Source: Clostridium cibarium
GTDB lineage: Bacteria > Bacillota > Clostridia > Clostridiales > Clostridiaceae
Direction of reading: 5' to 3'
Length of the DNA: 64,000 bases
NCBI RefSeq assembly: GCF_014836335.1
Contig: NZ_JACSRA010000022.1
Coordinates: 1 to 64,000 of the forward strand
Numbering within the stretch: the stretch's first letter is position 1; every line of letters begins with the position of its first letter. The notes under the pieces are model-generated. The model was not told where the DNA came from, ran no database searches, and worked only from the letters and a program-made list of their open reading frames with translations. This document shows positions 45,270 through 54,265 of the stretch, piece by piece. A program made the translations under genes and the position numbers.

Positions 45270-45317
45270 CTAGTAGAGCATTTATAATAATTATTATATT
45301 TGTTCTACTAGTTTTTA
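45270..45317 (+). terminator. Terminator of SASP copy 1
   Basis: CTAGTAGAGCA (45270-45280) pairs with TGTTCTACTAG (45301-45311), then TTTTTAT. The same stem words follow copy 2. Confidence 0.8.
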
Positions 45318-45534
45318 TATTTATATAATATTATAAATTAGAGGGCAATCTGTTAAACTTTGATAAGAAATCCAGCAGACTTATGAAAGTAGTATTATTA
45401 GGTTTCTCGTCTAAGTATATGAAATAAAACATTTGAATACTACTTTTGCTAACAATTTAATAGATTATAAATTTTGCTTGTGGTTAAGATATAACTGTAA
45501 CCAAAATTTATATTTATTAAGGGAGGTAACAAAA

Positions 45535-45744
45535 ATGGCATCAAATTATAGTGGAAGAAACAGAACTTTAGTACCAGAAGCAAAACAAGGGTTAAACAGA
45601 TTAAAAACTGAAGTTGCTTCAGGAGTAGGATTACAAGACTATGAAAGCATTGACAAAGGAAACCTTTCTTCAAGACAAAATGGTAGTGTAGGCGGAGAAA
45701 TGGTAAAAAGAATGGTAGAAAGTTATGAAAGAGGCCTACAATAA
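45535..45744 (+). CDS. Alpha/beta-type small acid-soluble spore protein (copy 2, altered GPR motif)
   Basis: 69 aa, differing from copy 1 at only a few positions (N5Y, E30G, N37S, extra C-terminal Gln). E30G changes TEVASEVG to TEVASGVG, removing the second Glu of the motif recognised by the germination protease GPR. The frame opens at 45433, but GGGAGG and homology to copy 1 put the start at 45535. Followed by its own CTAGTAGA-type terminator. Confidence 0.93.
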   Translation: MASNYSGRNRTLVPEAKQGLNRLKTEVASGVGLQDYESIDKGNLSSRQNGSVGGEMVKRMVESYERGLQ

Positions 45745-45809
45745 CAAAGTTATTTAAAATTTTTTAAAACCGTCTAATATACATAAATTCTTTACTACAT
45801 AGAAAAAGA

Positions 45810-45844
45810 CTAGTAGAGCAAATACAACGTTCTACTAGTTTTTG
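45810..45844 (+). terminator. Terminator of SASP copy 2
   Basis: CTAGTAGA (45810-45817) pairs with TCTACTAG (45831-45838), followed by TTTTTG. The stem matches that of copy 1. Confidence 0.78.
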
Positions 45845-45853
45845 TTATTTTAC

Positions 45854-46201
45854 TTAGTTATCTTTTGTTAAATAATAGTTTGGTATAAAGCTCTCATCAG
45901 CAGTTTTCTTATCTAAATCTATATTGTCTATAAGTGGAGTAGAAGTAGTAAATTTATCTTTGCTATCTGTCCAATCTTTAAGTAATCCTCCTTTATGAAA
46001 AGTGGATTCAGCTCCACAAATTGAACAATATCTACTGTCTCCAGATAGCTCAATGTCACAATCAAGATTAGTACATTTATTTCTCAAGAAAGCACCACAA
46101 ATTTGGCAGTAATCACCTTTTATATCAGTGTCCTCGTTATTACAAATAGGGCAAACGGAAGCTTTTCCTATATCATTTATGATAATCCTATCATATTTCA
46201 T
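45854..46201 (-). CDS. Double zinc-ribbon protein of unknown function
   Basis: 115 aa. Cysteines form CPICNNEDTDIKGDYCQIC, then CTNLDCDIELSGDSRYCSIC, that is CxxC knuckles of two consecutive zinc ribbons (residues ~17-62). A ~50-residue acidic, probably disordered tail without further motif follows. No signal or membrane segment. Zinc ribbons of this kind act in protein or nucleic-acid binding; nothing nearby tells which. Start ATG preceded on its strand by AAGGAGAGGAC. Confidence 0.75.
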   Translation of the reverse strand: MKYDRIIINDIGKASVCPICNNEDTDIKGDYCQICGAFLRNKCTNLDCDIELSGDSRYCSICGAESTFHKGGLLKDWTDSKDKFTTSTPLIDNIDLDKKTADESFIPNYYLTKDN

Positions 46202-46374
46202 ATTGTCCTCTCCTTAACTCCAATTAAATATATTTTACCTATTAATTATAGCTTATCAGACTCTTTACAAAAAGTATTTATTAATATTGAATATTGAGGA
46301 ATTAAAATACACATTATATACATAAATGTATTAATTGTTTTAGGTAAAATATAAATAATAAAGGAGAAAGATAT

Positions 46375-47534
46375 ATGTTAATTTCAGAAGCAATTCAATT
46401 TAATAGTAAATCTTTAATTGAAGCTGAAAATGAATACAAAAAGAATGTTATTATGGTGACTAGGTTTATGGTTGGTGTTAGAAAGACAAAGCTTCACGCA
46501 TTCAATAATAATCCCCCAGGTTATGATGATTTTGTAAAAGCATTTCAAAGATCAAAGGTTATAGCCAGAGACTGGGAAGCAAATGTTTATGAAGATTTAA
46601 TAATTACTCCTAGAAATGTAAAAAAACATAATAATCACATTTTACATGAACTAACAGCAGCTCGGAAGCAAGCAAAATATTTAGTGACTCATCCAACTGA
46701 TAAGGAAGAGAGGCTTTATTAATTGATTTAAATACTGTATCTGATAGATTGAATAATATTACAGAAGAAATTGCAGATTCTCTAAAAAACATACAGGATT
46801 TTAAAGGGAATATGCCTCAAATGGCAAAGGATATGCAAGCTGTCGCAGATAAGGCTGTAGAAGAAGCAAGTGTAGATAAAGGATTAGTAGAGCAGTTAAA
46901 TAAAGATATTCAAAATTTACAAGATGAAATAAGCAGGCAAACGGCACAAATTGTAGCTGCAGCTATAGCAGCTGGTGCTGCAATAGTCATTGGTGTTGTA
47001 GCAGTATTTTTTGCAGGGCCATTAGGGTTAATTACTTGGTTTTTCTTAGCTCCAGTAGTTGCAGGTGCTATTTATGTTATTGTAGTGAATTCAAAAAAAA
47101 TTAAAGAGGAACAAGATAAAATCAAAGAAATTAGTAGTAAAATAACTGGGATAAATGCTGATGTTACAGCATTTCAAATAATATCTAAAAACTATACAGC
47201 AATGGCTAAGGAAGTTCAAGCTTTAGAATCTAATGTTCAATTAATATTAAATGAGTGGCAAAAGCTTGAAGATGATGTTAACAGAGCAATTAATGATGTT
47301 TCAGTTGCAATTAATGATACTAATTTTAATAAATTTGATATAGTTGTTAATGATATTGATGCTGCTATAGATGAGTGGAATAGTGCTTATAAACAAGCAG
47401 ATTATATTGATCTTAATATACAGGCAAGTGATGCTAAATTAGAGATAGGTATGTCTGAAACTGAAACAAAAGCGGCAATAGACAAATCAAATGTTGTAGA
47501 CATTTTAGAATATTTAAATAAACCAGCAATCTAA
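46375..47534 (+). pseudogene. Alpha-helical pore-forming toxin-like gene (HBL/NHE type), frameshifted
   Basis: Two overlapping frames. Frame 1 (46375-46722, 115 aa) has the N-terminal helix pattern ARDWEANVYEDLI-x-VKKHNNHIL, like the A-x-W ... I-x-N helices of Hbl/Nhe components. Frame 2 is open from 46704 to 47534. It carries LIDLNTVSDRLNNITEEIA, a long hydrophobic hairpin (QIVAAAIAAGAAIVIGVVA through GAIYVIVV) and coiled helices ending near LILNEWQKLEDDV. Together they give about 376-380 aa, the length of Hbl B-type proteins. Adding one base near 46712 would fuse the frames smoothly. The later frame has only weak starts (ATT 46722 near AAGAGAGG, or TTG 46749). No signal peptide. It could instead be two separate subunits. 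Confidence 0.6.
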
Positions 47535-47597
47535 ATGAATTGTTGAATCTTTAGAAAAAATGTTATAATATAAGAACGTGTGTTTGCAAGAGGTGCT

Positions 47598-47641
47598 GTT
47601 ATTTTATAAAATGAAATTACAGTATCTTTTACAAAATAACA
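47598..47641 (+). other. Hairpin in the leader of the YdjM-like gene
   Basis: GTTATTTTATAAAA pairs (one mismatch) with TTTTACAAAATAAC across a 15-nt interior. It is not followed by T. It may be a leader structure or a palindromic protein site. Confidence 0.35.
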
Positions 47642-47666
47642 CAAAAAATTTAAGGAGAAGAAAATA

Positions 47667-48056
47667 ATGATAAAAAGAACACATTTAGCAATAGGCTTAG
47701 CAGCAACAATTCCACTAATAATGAAGAATCCAATAAGTGTTCTTGGTGTTTTAGGAGCAATTGCTCCAGACTGGGATAAGTATTTAAGATTAAAACATAG
47801 AACAATAACTCATTCATTGGTAGCACTAGGAGTATCTACAGTAGGCTTATATCATGTTAATAAGTCAGTTGCTCTTGTTTGGGGAATATGTTATGCTTCA
47901 CATTTATTAGCTGATGCTCTTACAATAAAAGGAGTACCATTTTTTTATCCATATAAAAAGAAATATGGATTGAAATTATTAAAAACTGGGGATGTAAAAG
48001 AATATGTAATCCAGCTATTAGCAATTGCTATTCTCATTTTAAGATACATAAGGTAA
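47667..48056 (+). CDS. YdjM/DUF457-family membrane-bound metal-dependent hydrolase
   Basis: 129 aa with 3-4 hydrophobic stretches and the family's metal-site signature: HLAIGLAAT near the N-terminus, GAIAPDWDKY, HRTITHSL and SHLLADALT. Members are small inner-membrane proteins annotated as metal-dependent hydrolases, some LexA-controlled; the substrate is unknown. AAGGAGAAG precedes the ATG. Confidence 0.85.
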   Translation: MIKRTHLAIGLAATIPLIMKNPISVLGVLGAIAPDWDKYLRLKHRTITHSLVALGVSTVGLYHVNKSVALVWGICYASHLLADALTIKGVPFFYPYKKKYGLKLLKTGDVKEYVIQLLAIAILILRYIR

Positions 48057-48253
48057 TAAATTTTAGTTTTCAATGTATTACAGTGCCATTTAGAAAATTG
48101 TTTAAGAAAAAAGTGTAAGTGATAATGTTTACTAGTGAAAATATTTTAATAAATCATTTTGCATAGTTATTAAAGTCATAAATTATAATAGAAACATAGA
48201 CAAGTGTAGGAAAATGTAGTATTATATAACCCTAACCCAAAAAGTAATCATAA

Positions 48254-48325
48254 TTTTCGTATAAAGTTGGAGATACGGTCCGACAGTTTCTACCAAGTTG
48301 CCTTAAATGACTTGACTACGATATG
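48254..48325 (+). ncRNA. Purine riboswitch, guanine type
   Basis: The three-way-junction core is present: ATAAAGT after P1, GGTCCGACAGTTTCTACCAA (P2 side, J2/3) and CCTTAAATGACTTGACTACG. The specificity base before TACG is C (TTGACTACG), which pairs with guanine or hypoxanthine; adenine switches have T there. P1 is TCGTA/TACGA, short but acceptable. An AT-rich hairpin near 48341-48358 follows as possible expression platform. It lies about 100 nt upstream of a purine permease, the expected target. Confidence 0.9.
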
Positions 48326-48425
48326 TTACTACTTTCATATATTTTAATATATGTCTAATACATATCTTTATCCTCAACATGCGATAAAATTTGATTACAA
48401 TACTACAGCATAGAGGAGAATGACA

Positions 48426-49727
48426 ATGAATTTCATATCAAATTATTTTCAATTTAAAGAAAAACAAACAAATTTGAAAACAGAAGTAATTGGAGGGGTA
48501 ACCACATTTTTAACTATGGCTTACGCCTTGTTTTTAATTCCAAGTGTTTTAGCTCAAGCAGGATTGCCGCAGGAAAGTGTTTTTTTAGCTACAGCTTTGG
48601 CAGCAGCAGTTGGTACTTTAATAATGGGAGCATTTGCAAAGTTCCCTTTAGCTATAGCTCCAGGTCTTGGACTAAATGCATTTTTTACATATAGTGTATG
48701 CATAGGAATGAATATTCCTTGGCAAACAGCTTTAGCAGGTGTATTAGCTTCTGGTATTATATTTTTCTTAATTTCAGCAACAGGTCTTAGAGAGATTATT
48801 ATAAAAGCAATTCCAGCTAATCTTAAGTTCGCGGTAAGTGCAGGAATTGGTTTATTTATAGCATTTATCGGTTTAAAAAATGCAGGAATTGTAGTAGCTA
48901 ATCCCGCTACTTTTGTAGGGCTTGGGGATTTAACAAATCCATCAGTTTTATTAGCTGTGTTTGGTGTTATTGTTATATCAATATTAATGGTAAGAGGATC
49001 AAATATTGCAATATTTATTGGAATGATATTAACTGTGGTTATAGGAATGATAACTGGTCTTATAGAAATTCCATCAGCAGTAATTTCTATGCCACCATCA
49101 ATGGCACCTACTTTTGGAGTAGCAGTAGAAAATATAGGTGAAGTATTTAATCCACAAATGCTTTTAGTTGTATTTACATTATTATTTATGGATTTCTTTG
49201 ATACAGCTGGGACATTAGTGGCAGCAGGTTCAAAGGTGGGATTATTAAAAAAAGATGGTTCAGTAGAAAATGGATCAAAGGCATTGCTTGCTGATTCGGT
49301 TGCAACTTGTATAGGTTCAGTGTTTGGAACTACTAATACAACAGCTTACGTTGAATCTTTATCAGGAATTTCTGTAGGAGCGAGAACTGGGTTTTCTAGT
49401 GTAGTAGTAGGTATTTTATTTTTACTTTCATTATTTTTCTCACCATTACTCACTGTTATTACTACACAAGTAACTGCACCTGCATTAATTATAGTAGGAT
49501 CATTAATTTGTAGCACTTTAAAGGAAATCGATTGGGATAAGAGTGAAATAGCTATACCAGCATTTTTAACTATTATATTAATGCCATTAACTTATAGCAT
49601 AGGTGAGGGTATTGCATGTGGATTTTTAACTTATGTTATACTAAATGTCTTTAAAGGAAATTACAAAAAGATACATCCAGTTATGTATTGTTTAGCAGTA
49701 TTATTCTTAATATATTTTATAGTTTAG
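48426..49727 (+). CDS. pbuG: NCS2-family guanine/hypoxanthine permease (PbuG/AzgA-like)
   Basis: 433 aa, about 12-14 membrane segments. VIGGVTTFLTMAYALFLIP, PLAIAPGLGLNAFFTY, LFMDFFDTAGTLVAAG and GTTNTTAYVESLSGIS are typical of the AzgA/PbuG branch, which imports guanine and hypoxanthine by proton symport. GAGGAG fits the ATG at 48426 better than the in-frame ATG at 48420. The upstream guanine riboswitch should shut it off when guanine is plentiful. Confidence 0.93.
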   Translation: MNFISNYFQFKEKQTNLKTEVIGGVTTFLTMAYALFLIPSVLAQAGLPQESVFLATALAAAVGTLIMGAFAKFPLAIAPGLGLNAFFTYSVCIGMNIPWQTALAGVLASGIIFFLISATGLREIIIKAIPANLKFAVSAGIGLFIAFIGLKNAGIVVANPATFVGLGDLTNPSVLLAVFGVIVISILMVRGSNIAIFIGMILTVVIGMITGLIEIPSAVISMPPSMAPTFGVAVENIGEVFNPQMLLVVFTLLFMDFFDTAGTLVAAGSKVGLLKKDGSVENGSKALLADSVATCIGSVFGTTNTTAYVESLSGISVGARTGFSSVVVGILFLLSLFFSPLLTVITTQVTAPALIIVGSLICSTLKEIDWDKSEIAIPAFLTIILMPLTYSIGEGIACGFLTYVILNVFKGNYKKIHPVMYCLAVLFLIYFIV

Positions 49728-49831
49728 TGTAAAGACTAATATGGAAATATTCTGATATTCCTATATTCTTAAGAATATGCTGATAACTTGCGACTTTGAA
49801 GGGTTTTGTGTTAATAATTTTACGATTTTAC

Positions 49832-49864
49832 TAATGGCAGTATCTAAAAAAGATACTGCCATTA
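49832..49864. terminator. Bidirectional terminator between the purine permease and XRE regulator genes
   Basis: A perfect 14-bp stem (49832-49845 / 49851-49864) with a five-A loop. T-rich sequence follows on the plus strand and T residues flank it on the minus strand. Confidence 0.78.
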
Positions 49865-49867
49865 ATT

Positions 49868-50659
49868 TTATGTAGAAGCTAGAGAAGTTATGAAATCAAA
49901 AGCATCTTCATCATCATTTATAGAAATTTTCATGTTTCCAAAGGTGTTGTCATTAGTATTAAAGTTAAGAATACTAGACATTTCTTCGTAATTTTCCTCT
50001 CTATTTATCTTATCTTTTGAAAATAATATTTTTTGACAGCAAGGTTTACTATTAGCTTGAGATGGAAGTAGCATCATAGCAATTCCACCAATATACTTTT
50101 TCATGTTAACATTTGGTTTAATCATATTTATGTAACATATTCCATCTTTTACACTTGTAAGTTCAAAGAAGATTAGCTTATCAGTTGTCTTATAATTACC
50201 TTTAAAACTTTTAATGATTGAATTTTCATGAATTATATTAAAGCATACATCATCATCATGAAATTCAATAATACCTTCCTGAATAGTACCTTCTTTAAGT
50301 TTATTTGTTACAAGGAAATATACAAAATATTTTTCCCTAAAAATATACTGGAAAGAATTCTTAAAAGCATTTATTGATTCTAGATCGCTGATCTTTAGTT
50401 TGCTATATAGTAAATCATTTAATTTTATCTTGTATATTTTAGAAATATATATAAGGGTTTCTATGGTTGGAAATGTAGATCCTGATTTGTATTTAGAAAG
50501 TAGATCTTCAGAAATGCCTATTTTTTGAGATAACTGTTTCTGAGTGCCTTCTAACTGTATTAACTTTTTAAGATTATATACAAAGTTTACGGATATTTCA
50601 TCATATATAGTATTTTTTAATATCTTTATTTCATTAAAATCAAGTGATTGATTAATCAT
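49868..50659 (-). CDS. XRE-family transcriptional regulator
   Basis: 263 aa. The N-terminal helix-turn-helix is clear (GTQKQLSQKIGISEDLLSKYKSGSTFPTIETLIYISKIY, residues ~38-76). The ~180-residue C-terminal domain is not recognised; it is mixed alpha/beta and includes ITSVKDGICYINMIKPN-like strands and GGIAMMLLPSQANSKPCC. Its target is unknown. No operator could be assigned. It is divergent from the HAD-amj pair. Confidence 0.8.
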   Translation of the reverse strand: MINQSLDFNEIKILKNTIYDEISVNFVYNLKKLIQLEGTQKQLSQKIGISEDLLSKYKSGSTFPTIETLIYISKIYKIKLNDLLYSKLKISDLESINAFKNSFQYIFREKYFVYFLVTNKLKEGTIQEGIIEFHDDDVCFNIIHENSIIKSFKGNYKTTDKLIFFELTSVKDGICYINMIKPNVNMKKYIGGIAMMLLPSQANSKPCCQKILFSKDKINREENYEEMSSILNFNTNDNTFGNMKISINDDEDAFDFITSLAST

Positions 50660-50815
50660 CTAATATATCTCCAGATAGTTGAATATAATTCAAGTTTTTA
50701 TAAGTGAATTTTCAATTTTATTTTATATTCCTATATATTTATTGAGCATTCACACTTCCTATATTACCATAACAAGGAAACATATATATAGAATGTTTTA
50801 GAAGAAGGTTGAGTA

Positions 50816-51547
50816 ATGAATAAATATAAGAAGATAAAAGCAATATTAATTGATTCAGGAAGAGTACTAAATTATCCAAGAAGCGGGAATTGGTTTATGT
50901 CACCTAATTTTTATGAAATTATAGAAAGAGAAAAGTTTAACAAGATAAAAGCATATAGGAAGAGAAAAGCTGTTTATGAAGGAATGAAATATCTAGATAA
51001 ACAAACTCTAATTTTAAGAGAAGAGGATGAATACAACTGTTTTTATAAATTTTTTGACATAATATCAGACTATTTACCAGAACTAGATTTAACTTATACT
51101 GAAATAACAAAACTAACTAAAGATTTGGTTTATAACTATAAAAAGTATGAATTTTATGATGATGTTTATAGAGTTATACCAAAATTAAGTGAGAATATTA
51201 AATTAGCTTTAGTTTCAGATGCTTGGCCATCTATTGAAGGAGTGTATAAGCATGCAAATTTAAGAAATTACTTTTCATCTTTTATTATTTCTTCTAAATT
51301 AGGAGTTAGTAAACCTAATAAACTTATGTATCAAACTGCACTTAATGAACTTAAGATGAAAGCAGAAGAAGTTGTATTTATTGATGATAACCCTAAAAAT
51401 TGTTATGGAGCTAAAACACTTGGGATAAAAGCTGTATTACTAAATAGAGATTTTTTAGTAAGAATTAAGAATAAAATAGCTACTAGGGGAAAATATGATT
51501 CTTTTGCTAACTTAGATGAACTTCTAAAGAAAATGAAAGCAGATTAG
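50816..51547 (+). CDS. HAD-family hydrolase
   Basis: 243 aa. Motif I AILIDSGRVL (nucleophile Asp; the second Asp is replaced by Gly, as in many HAD-IA proteins), motif II LALVSDAW, motif III Lys in GVSKPNKLMYQ and motif IV VVFIDDNPKNCYGAK. A phosphatase acting on an unknown small molecule is likely. ATG after GAAGGTTGAGTA; 9 bp before the amj gene, so co-transcribed. Confidence 0.85.
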   Translation: MNKYKKIKAILIDSGRVLNYPRSGNWFMSPNFYEIIEREKFNKIKAYRKRKAVYEGMKYLDKQTLILREEDEYNCFYKFFDIISDYLPELDLTYTEITKLTKDLVYNYKKYEFYDDVYRVIPKLSENIKLALVSDAWPSIEGVYKHANLRNYFSSFIISSKLGVSKPNKLMYQTALNELKMKAEEVVFIDDNPKNCYGAKTLGIKAVLLNRDFLVRIKNKIATRGKYDSFANLDELLKKMKAD

Positions 51548-51556
51548 AGGGATGAG

Positions 51557-52348
51557 ATGAGTATTCAGATTATAATCATTTTGATATCAAATTTTATAAT
51601 TGCAATAATAGGAACATTAGCTTATTCAACTAGATTAGTTGGTGTTAGAACAGGTAAAATTGCACTTACTTTCGCTATATTTAATATATTATCTTTAGTA
51701 TCAAGAGTAGCAGTAACATTCCAAACACCTATGTTAACGAAGTTAGTAGAGTATAGATCATCAGGGGACTACTTAATAACTATATTTAATTTAATAATTA
51801 TTGTTTCAGGTATTGCTACTGTTTTTGCAGCTTTATTAATTCCCACATTTCACAAAGTATTCTATAAATGCGTTTTATGTTTTTCTGTAGATAAATCAAT
51901 CTCAAAATTAGTTTTATATGGTTTTTCAAAAGCAGGAATTAATTATATGAGAGATTCCATTGCAATACCAGTAAAAAATGATATTACAAAAATTAATTTC
52001 AAAAAAATACCTAAAAGGCTGACATTATACAATTTAATATCTGTATCATTGATAATGACTGGATCTTTAGCACCAATTTATGCAGGAAGCTTAGAACCAG
52101 AACTCAGAGCAACTTGTATTACTTTATCTTCAATTATAAATGGTTTAGCTGTTATTCTAATGTCAATATTTATTGATCCACAGTTATCAATTATGACTGA
52201 TGATGTAATAGATAATAAATGCTCAGAAGAAGATTTTTGTGTATGCATTTTTGCTATGATTGGCAGTAAAATTATAGGTACTTTTGCTGCTATTATGTTG
52301 CTTATTCCTTTTTCATATGTGGTAGTATATATAGCAAGATTAATATAA
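51557..52348 (+). CDS. amj: Amj-type lipid II flippase
   Basis: 263 aa polytopic membrane protein of the DUF2837/Amj (YdaH) family. The first helices (ISNFIIAIIGTLAYSTRLVGV, RTGKIALTFAIFNILSLVSR) are the recognisable part. Amj can flip lipid II across the membrane as an alternative to MurJ in Bacillus, and is induced by envelope stress there. RBS AGAGGGATGAG. Confidence 0.87.
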   Translation: MSIQIIIILISNFIIAIIGTLAYSTRLVGVRTGKIALTFAIFNILSLVSRVAVTFQTPMLTKLVEYRSSGDYLITIFNLIIIVSGIATVFAALLIPTFHKVFYKCVLCFSVDKSISKLVLYGFSKAGINYMRDSIAIPVKNDITKINFKKIPKRLTLYNLISVSLIMTGSLAPIYAGSLEPELRATCITLSSIINGLAVILMSIFIDPQLSIMTDDVIDNKCSEEDFCVCIFAMIGSKIIGTFAAIMLLIPFSYVVVYIARLI

Positions 52349-52481
52349 TAATATTTTCTACTTATTAAGAAATGCGGTAAGCATAGTAAAATTTTATTTT
52401 TTAAATATATCATATTATAAATAAAAAATGTACATACTATAAATGTAGTCATGTAAATAAAACTGCAAGGGAGGAATAACA

Positions 52482-52850
52482 ATGGTACATAAAGAACAGA
52501 CAGACAGACATGCACATAGTAGTTTTTTTGGTTGGTTAGGAAGATTGGTATTAGTTGCTGTTGTTTTAGGAATAACATCATTTTTGACTCCAGGTTTTAC
52601 AATTGAAGGCTTATGGTCTTTCTTAATAGCTGCAGTTGTAATAACAGTTCTAGATTATTTTGCAGAAAGTTTTATGGGAGTTGATGCATCTCCTATTGGA
52701 AAAGGTATAAAGGGATTTGTAATATCTGCCATAATAATATATCTAGCACAATTTTTAGTACCAAACATGAGTGTATCAATAATAGGTGCCTTATTGGCAG
52801 CGCTAGTTATTGGGATACTAGATGCAGTTTTACCAGGAAAAGTAATGTAA
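52482..52850 (+). CDS. YvlD / phage holin 4_2-family membrane protein
   Basis: 122 aa with four hydrophobic segments (WLGRLVLVAVVLGITSFLTPG, LWSFLIAAVVITVLDYF, GFVISAIIIYLAQFLVP, SIIGALLAALVIGILDAVLPG). Pfam groups it with phage holins, but chromosomal homologues such as YvlD belong to envelope-stress loci, and no prophage genes are near. GGGAGG precedes the ATG. Confidence 0.82.
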   Translation: MVHKEQTDRHAHSSFFGWLGRLVLVAVVLGITSFLTPGFTIEGLWSFLIAAVVITVLDYFAESFMGVDASPIGKGIKGFVISAIIIYLAQFLVPNMSVSIIGALLAALVIGILDAVLPGKVM

Positions 52851-52890
52851 AAACTTTATTAAAAAACTTATATAAAGAAGCTATTAAAGA

Positions 52891-52929
52891 TAATAAGATG
52901 ATTTCTATACAACATGGAAATCATCTTAT
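52891..52929. terminator. Bidirectional terminator between holin-like gene and sugar-binding gene
   Basis: AATAAGATGATTTC (52891-52904) and its reverse complement (52916-52929), 11-nt loop, T-rich flanks. Confidence 0.75.
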
Positions 52930-52966
52930 TTATGTTGTTTTATTGAAGATAAATTTTAATTGATAA

Positions 52967-54022
52967 TTAGTTTAATGCTTTATATAGCATATAAGGAATA
53001 CGAATAGCAACACCACTATCATCAAAGGTATAATTTGTTCCTTCTAATGGTTTTTTATTTTCAGCTAAATTCATTCCGCAATAAAAAAGAGCTTCTGCAG
53101 TTCCTTTAGCATCTTGTATAACAGTATTTGTCATAATACCTTTATCAATTAATTCAATAGCTTCAGGAAGTCCATCTACGCCAACAACTGGAATTGTTCT
53201 AGAGCTGCCTTCTTTATTAAAGCCATAGGATTGTAATGCTTCAATAGCACCTATTGCCATTGAATCATTATTTGAGTTAATAACTTCAATCTTATCTCCA
53301 AACTGCAAAAGTAAAGCTTCAGTAGCTTTTCTACCTTCTTCTTTGTCCCAATTGCAAATTACTGATGAAAGTTCTTTTGTCTTTATGCCTGCAGCATCTA
53401 TAGTAGAAACAGAAGCTTTTGATCTACCAATGGTGTCTAAGCTGTTTGGTTTTCCTTTTAAAAGAATATATTCCATAACATTATTTTTATTATGATCTAC
53501 AGTATTTTTGTGCTTAATCCACTCATTAATAAGAATTTCTCCTTGAAGAATACCACCTTCTTCAGGACTAGAACCAATAAAAATAGCTTTATTATATGAT
53601 TTTATAGCATCCATATTATATGGTTCACTGTGAAAAACAATTACAGGAATATTGCTGGATTTAATTCTATTTATCACATTTTCAACAGAATTTATATTAA
53701 CTAAATCTAGCAGTATAAGATTATATTGTTCGTTTGAGATAATAGAATTAATAAATTGTGTTTCTAAATTCTCGTTATTATTGGAATTAAAAAAAGTAAA
53801 CTGTACTTTATCTTTATTTTCTTCTTGAATTACTTGCAGGTATTTTACAATCTGAGAAGGATATGGCTCATTGACATCATACATAACAACTGCTATTTTT
53901 ATTGGAACTTCCCTAAATGGATTGAAAGGATTGATTTGTGCCATAGCCTTATTTGGAAAAGCAAATGAGAAGGACAATAAAGCAATTATTAATATTGATA
54001 GGAATTTCTTAAAAGTTTTCAT
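52967..54022 (-). CDS. Galactose/glucose-type periplasmic-binding protein (MglB-like), no ABC partners
   Basis: About 351 aa. Signal peptide (FKKFLSILIIALLSFSFAFP) with AMA/Q-type cleavage, then the pentose/hexose binding fold (IKIAVVMYDVNEPYPSQI, IPVIVFHSEPYN, NSNNDSMAIGAIEALQSYG, PVVGVDGLPEAIELIDKG). The frame opens at 54058, but AAGGTGG fixes the ATG at 54022. No Cys lipobox is present, unusual for a Gram-positive transporter receptor, and no permease or ATPase is adjacent. It may be a free secreted receptor, for example for chemotaxis or two-component sensing, or use unlinked transporter genes. Confidence 0.88.
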   Translation of the reverse strand: MKTFKKFLSILIIALLSFSFAFPNKAMAQINPFNPFREVPIKIAVVMYDVNEPYPSQIVKYLQVIQEENKDKVQFTFFNSNNNENLETQFINSIISNEQYNLILLDLVNINSVENVINRIKSSNIPVIVFHSEPYNMDAIKSYNKAIFIGSSPEEGGILQGEILINEWIKHKNTVDHNKNNVMEYILLKGKPNSLDTIGRSKASVSTIDAAGIKTKELSSVICNWDKEEGRKATEALLLQFGDKIEVINSNNDSMAIGAIEALQSYGFNKEGSSRTIPVVGVDGLPEAIELIDKGIMTNTVIQDAKGTAEALFYCGMNLAENKKPLEGTNYTFDDSGVAIRIPYMLYKALN

Positions 54023-54228
54023 CTTAACCACCTTAATTTGTATTTTATAAAAATTCATTTTAAATTTAGTATACCTATTGCTAAAAATACTATTCAGGGG
54101 AATTTTAAGTTGGATGTAAAAAGATTAAATTTTAACTGACAATAAAAATTGTTTTACAGAAAAATCAGTGTGATCCATTCTACCCTAAGTAGATTGAATA
54201 AAATTAGGAAATACATCATAAAGTTAAT

Positions 54229-54265
54229 GTGGCTATAAATAAATTTTTGGTTTATTTATAGCCAC
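54229..54265. terminator. 15-bp hairpin overlapping the end of the DUF1648-like gene
   Basis: Arms 54229-54243 and 54251-54265. On the minus strand the outer arm encodes the last codons and stop of the gene. A TTTTG run follows on the plus strand, none on the minus, so forward termination is the better fit. Confidence 0.55.

Noticed and set aside
45433..45534. N-terminal extension of SASP copy 2
   Set aside because: Copy 1 lacks it, and the ribosome binding site GGGAGG is directly before the ATG at 45535.
52482..52850. Holin-like gene as evidence of a prophage
   Set aside because: No lysin, structural, integrase or repressor genes surround it, and the protein fits chromosomal YvlD relatives.
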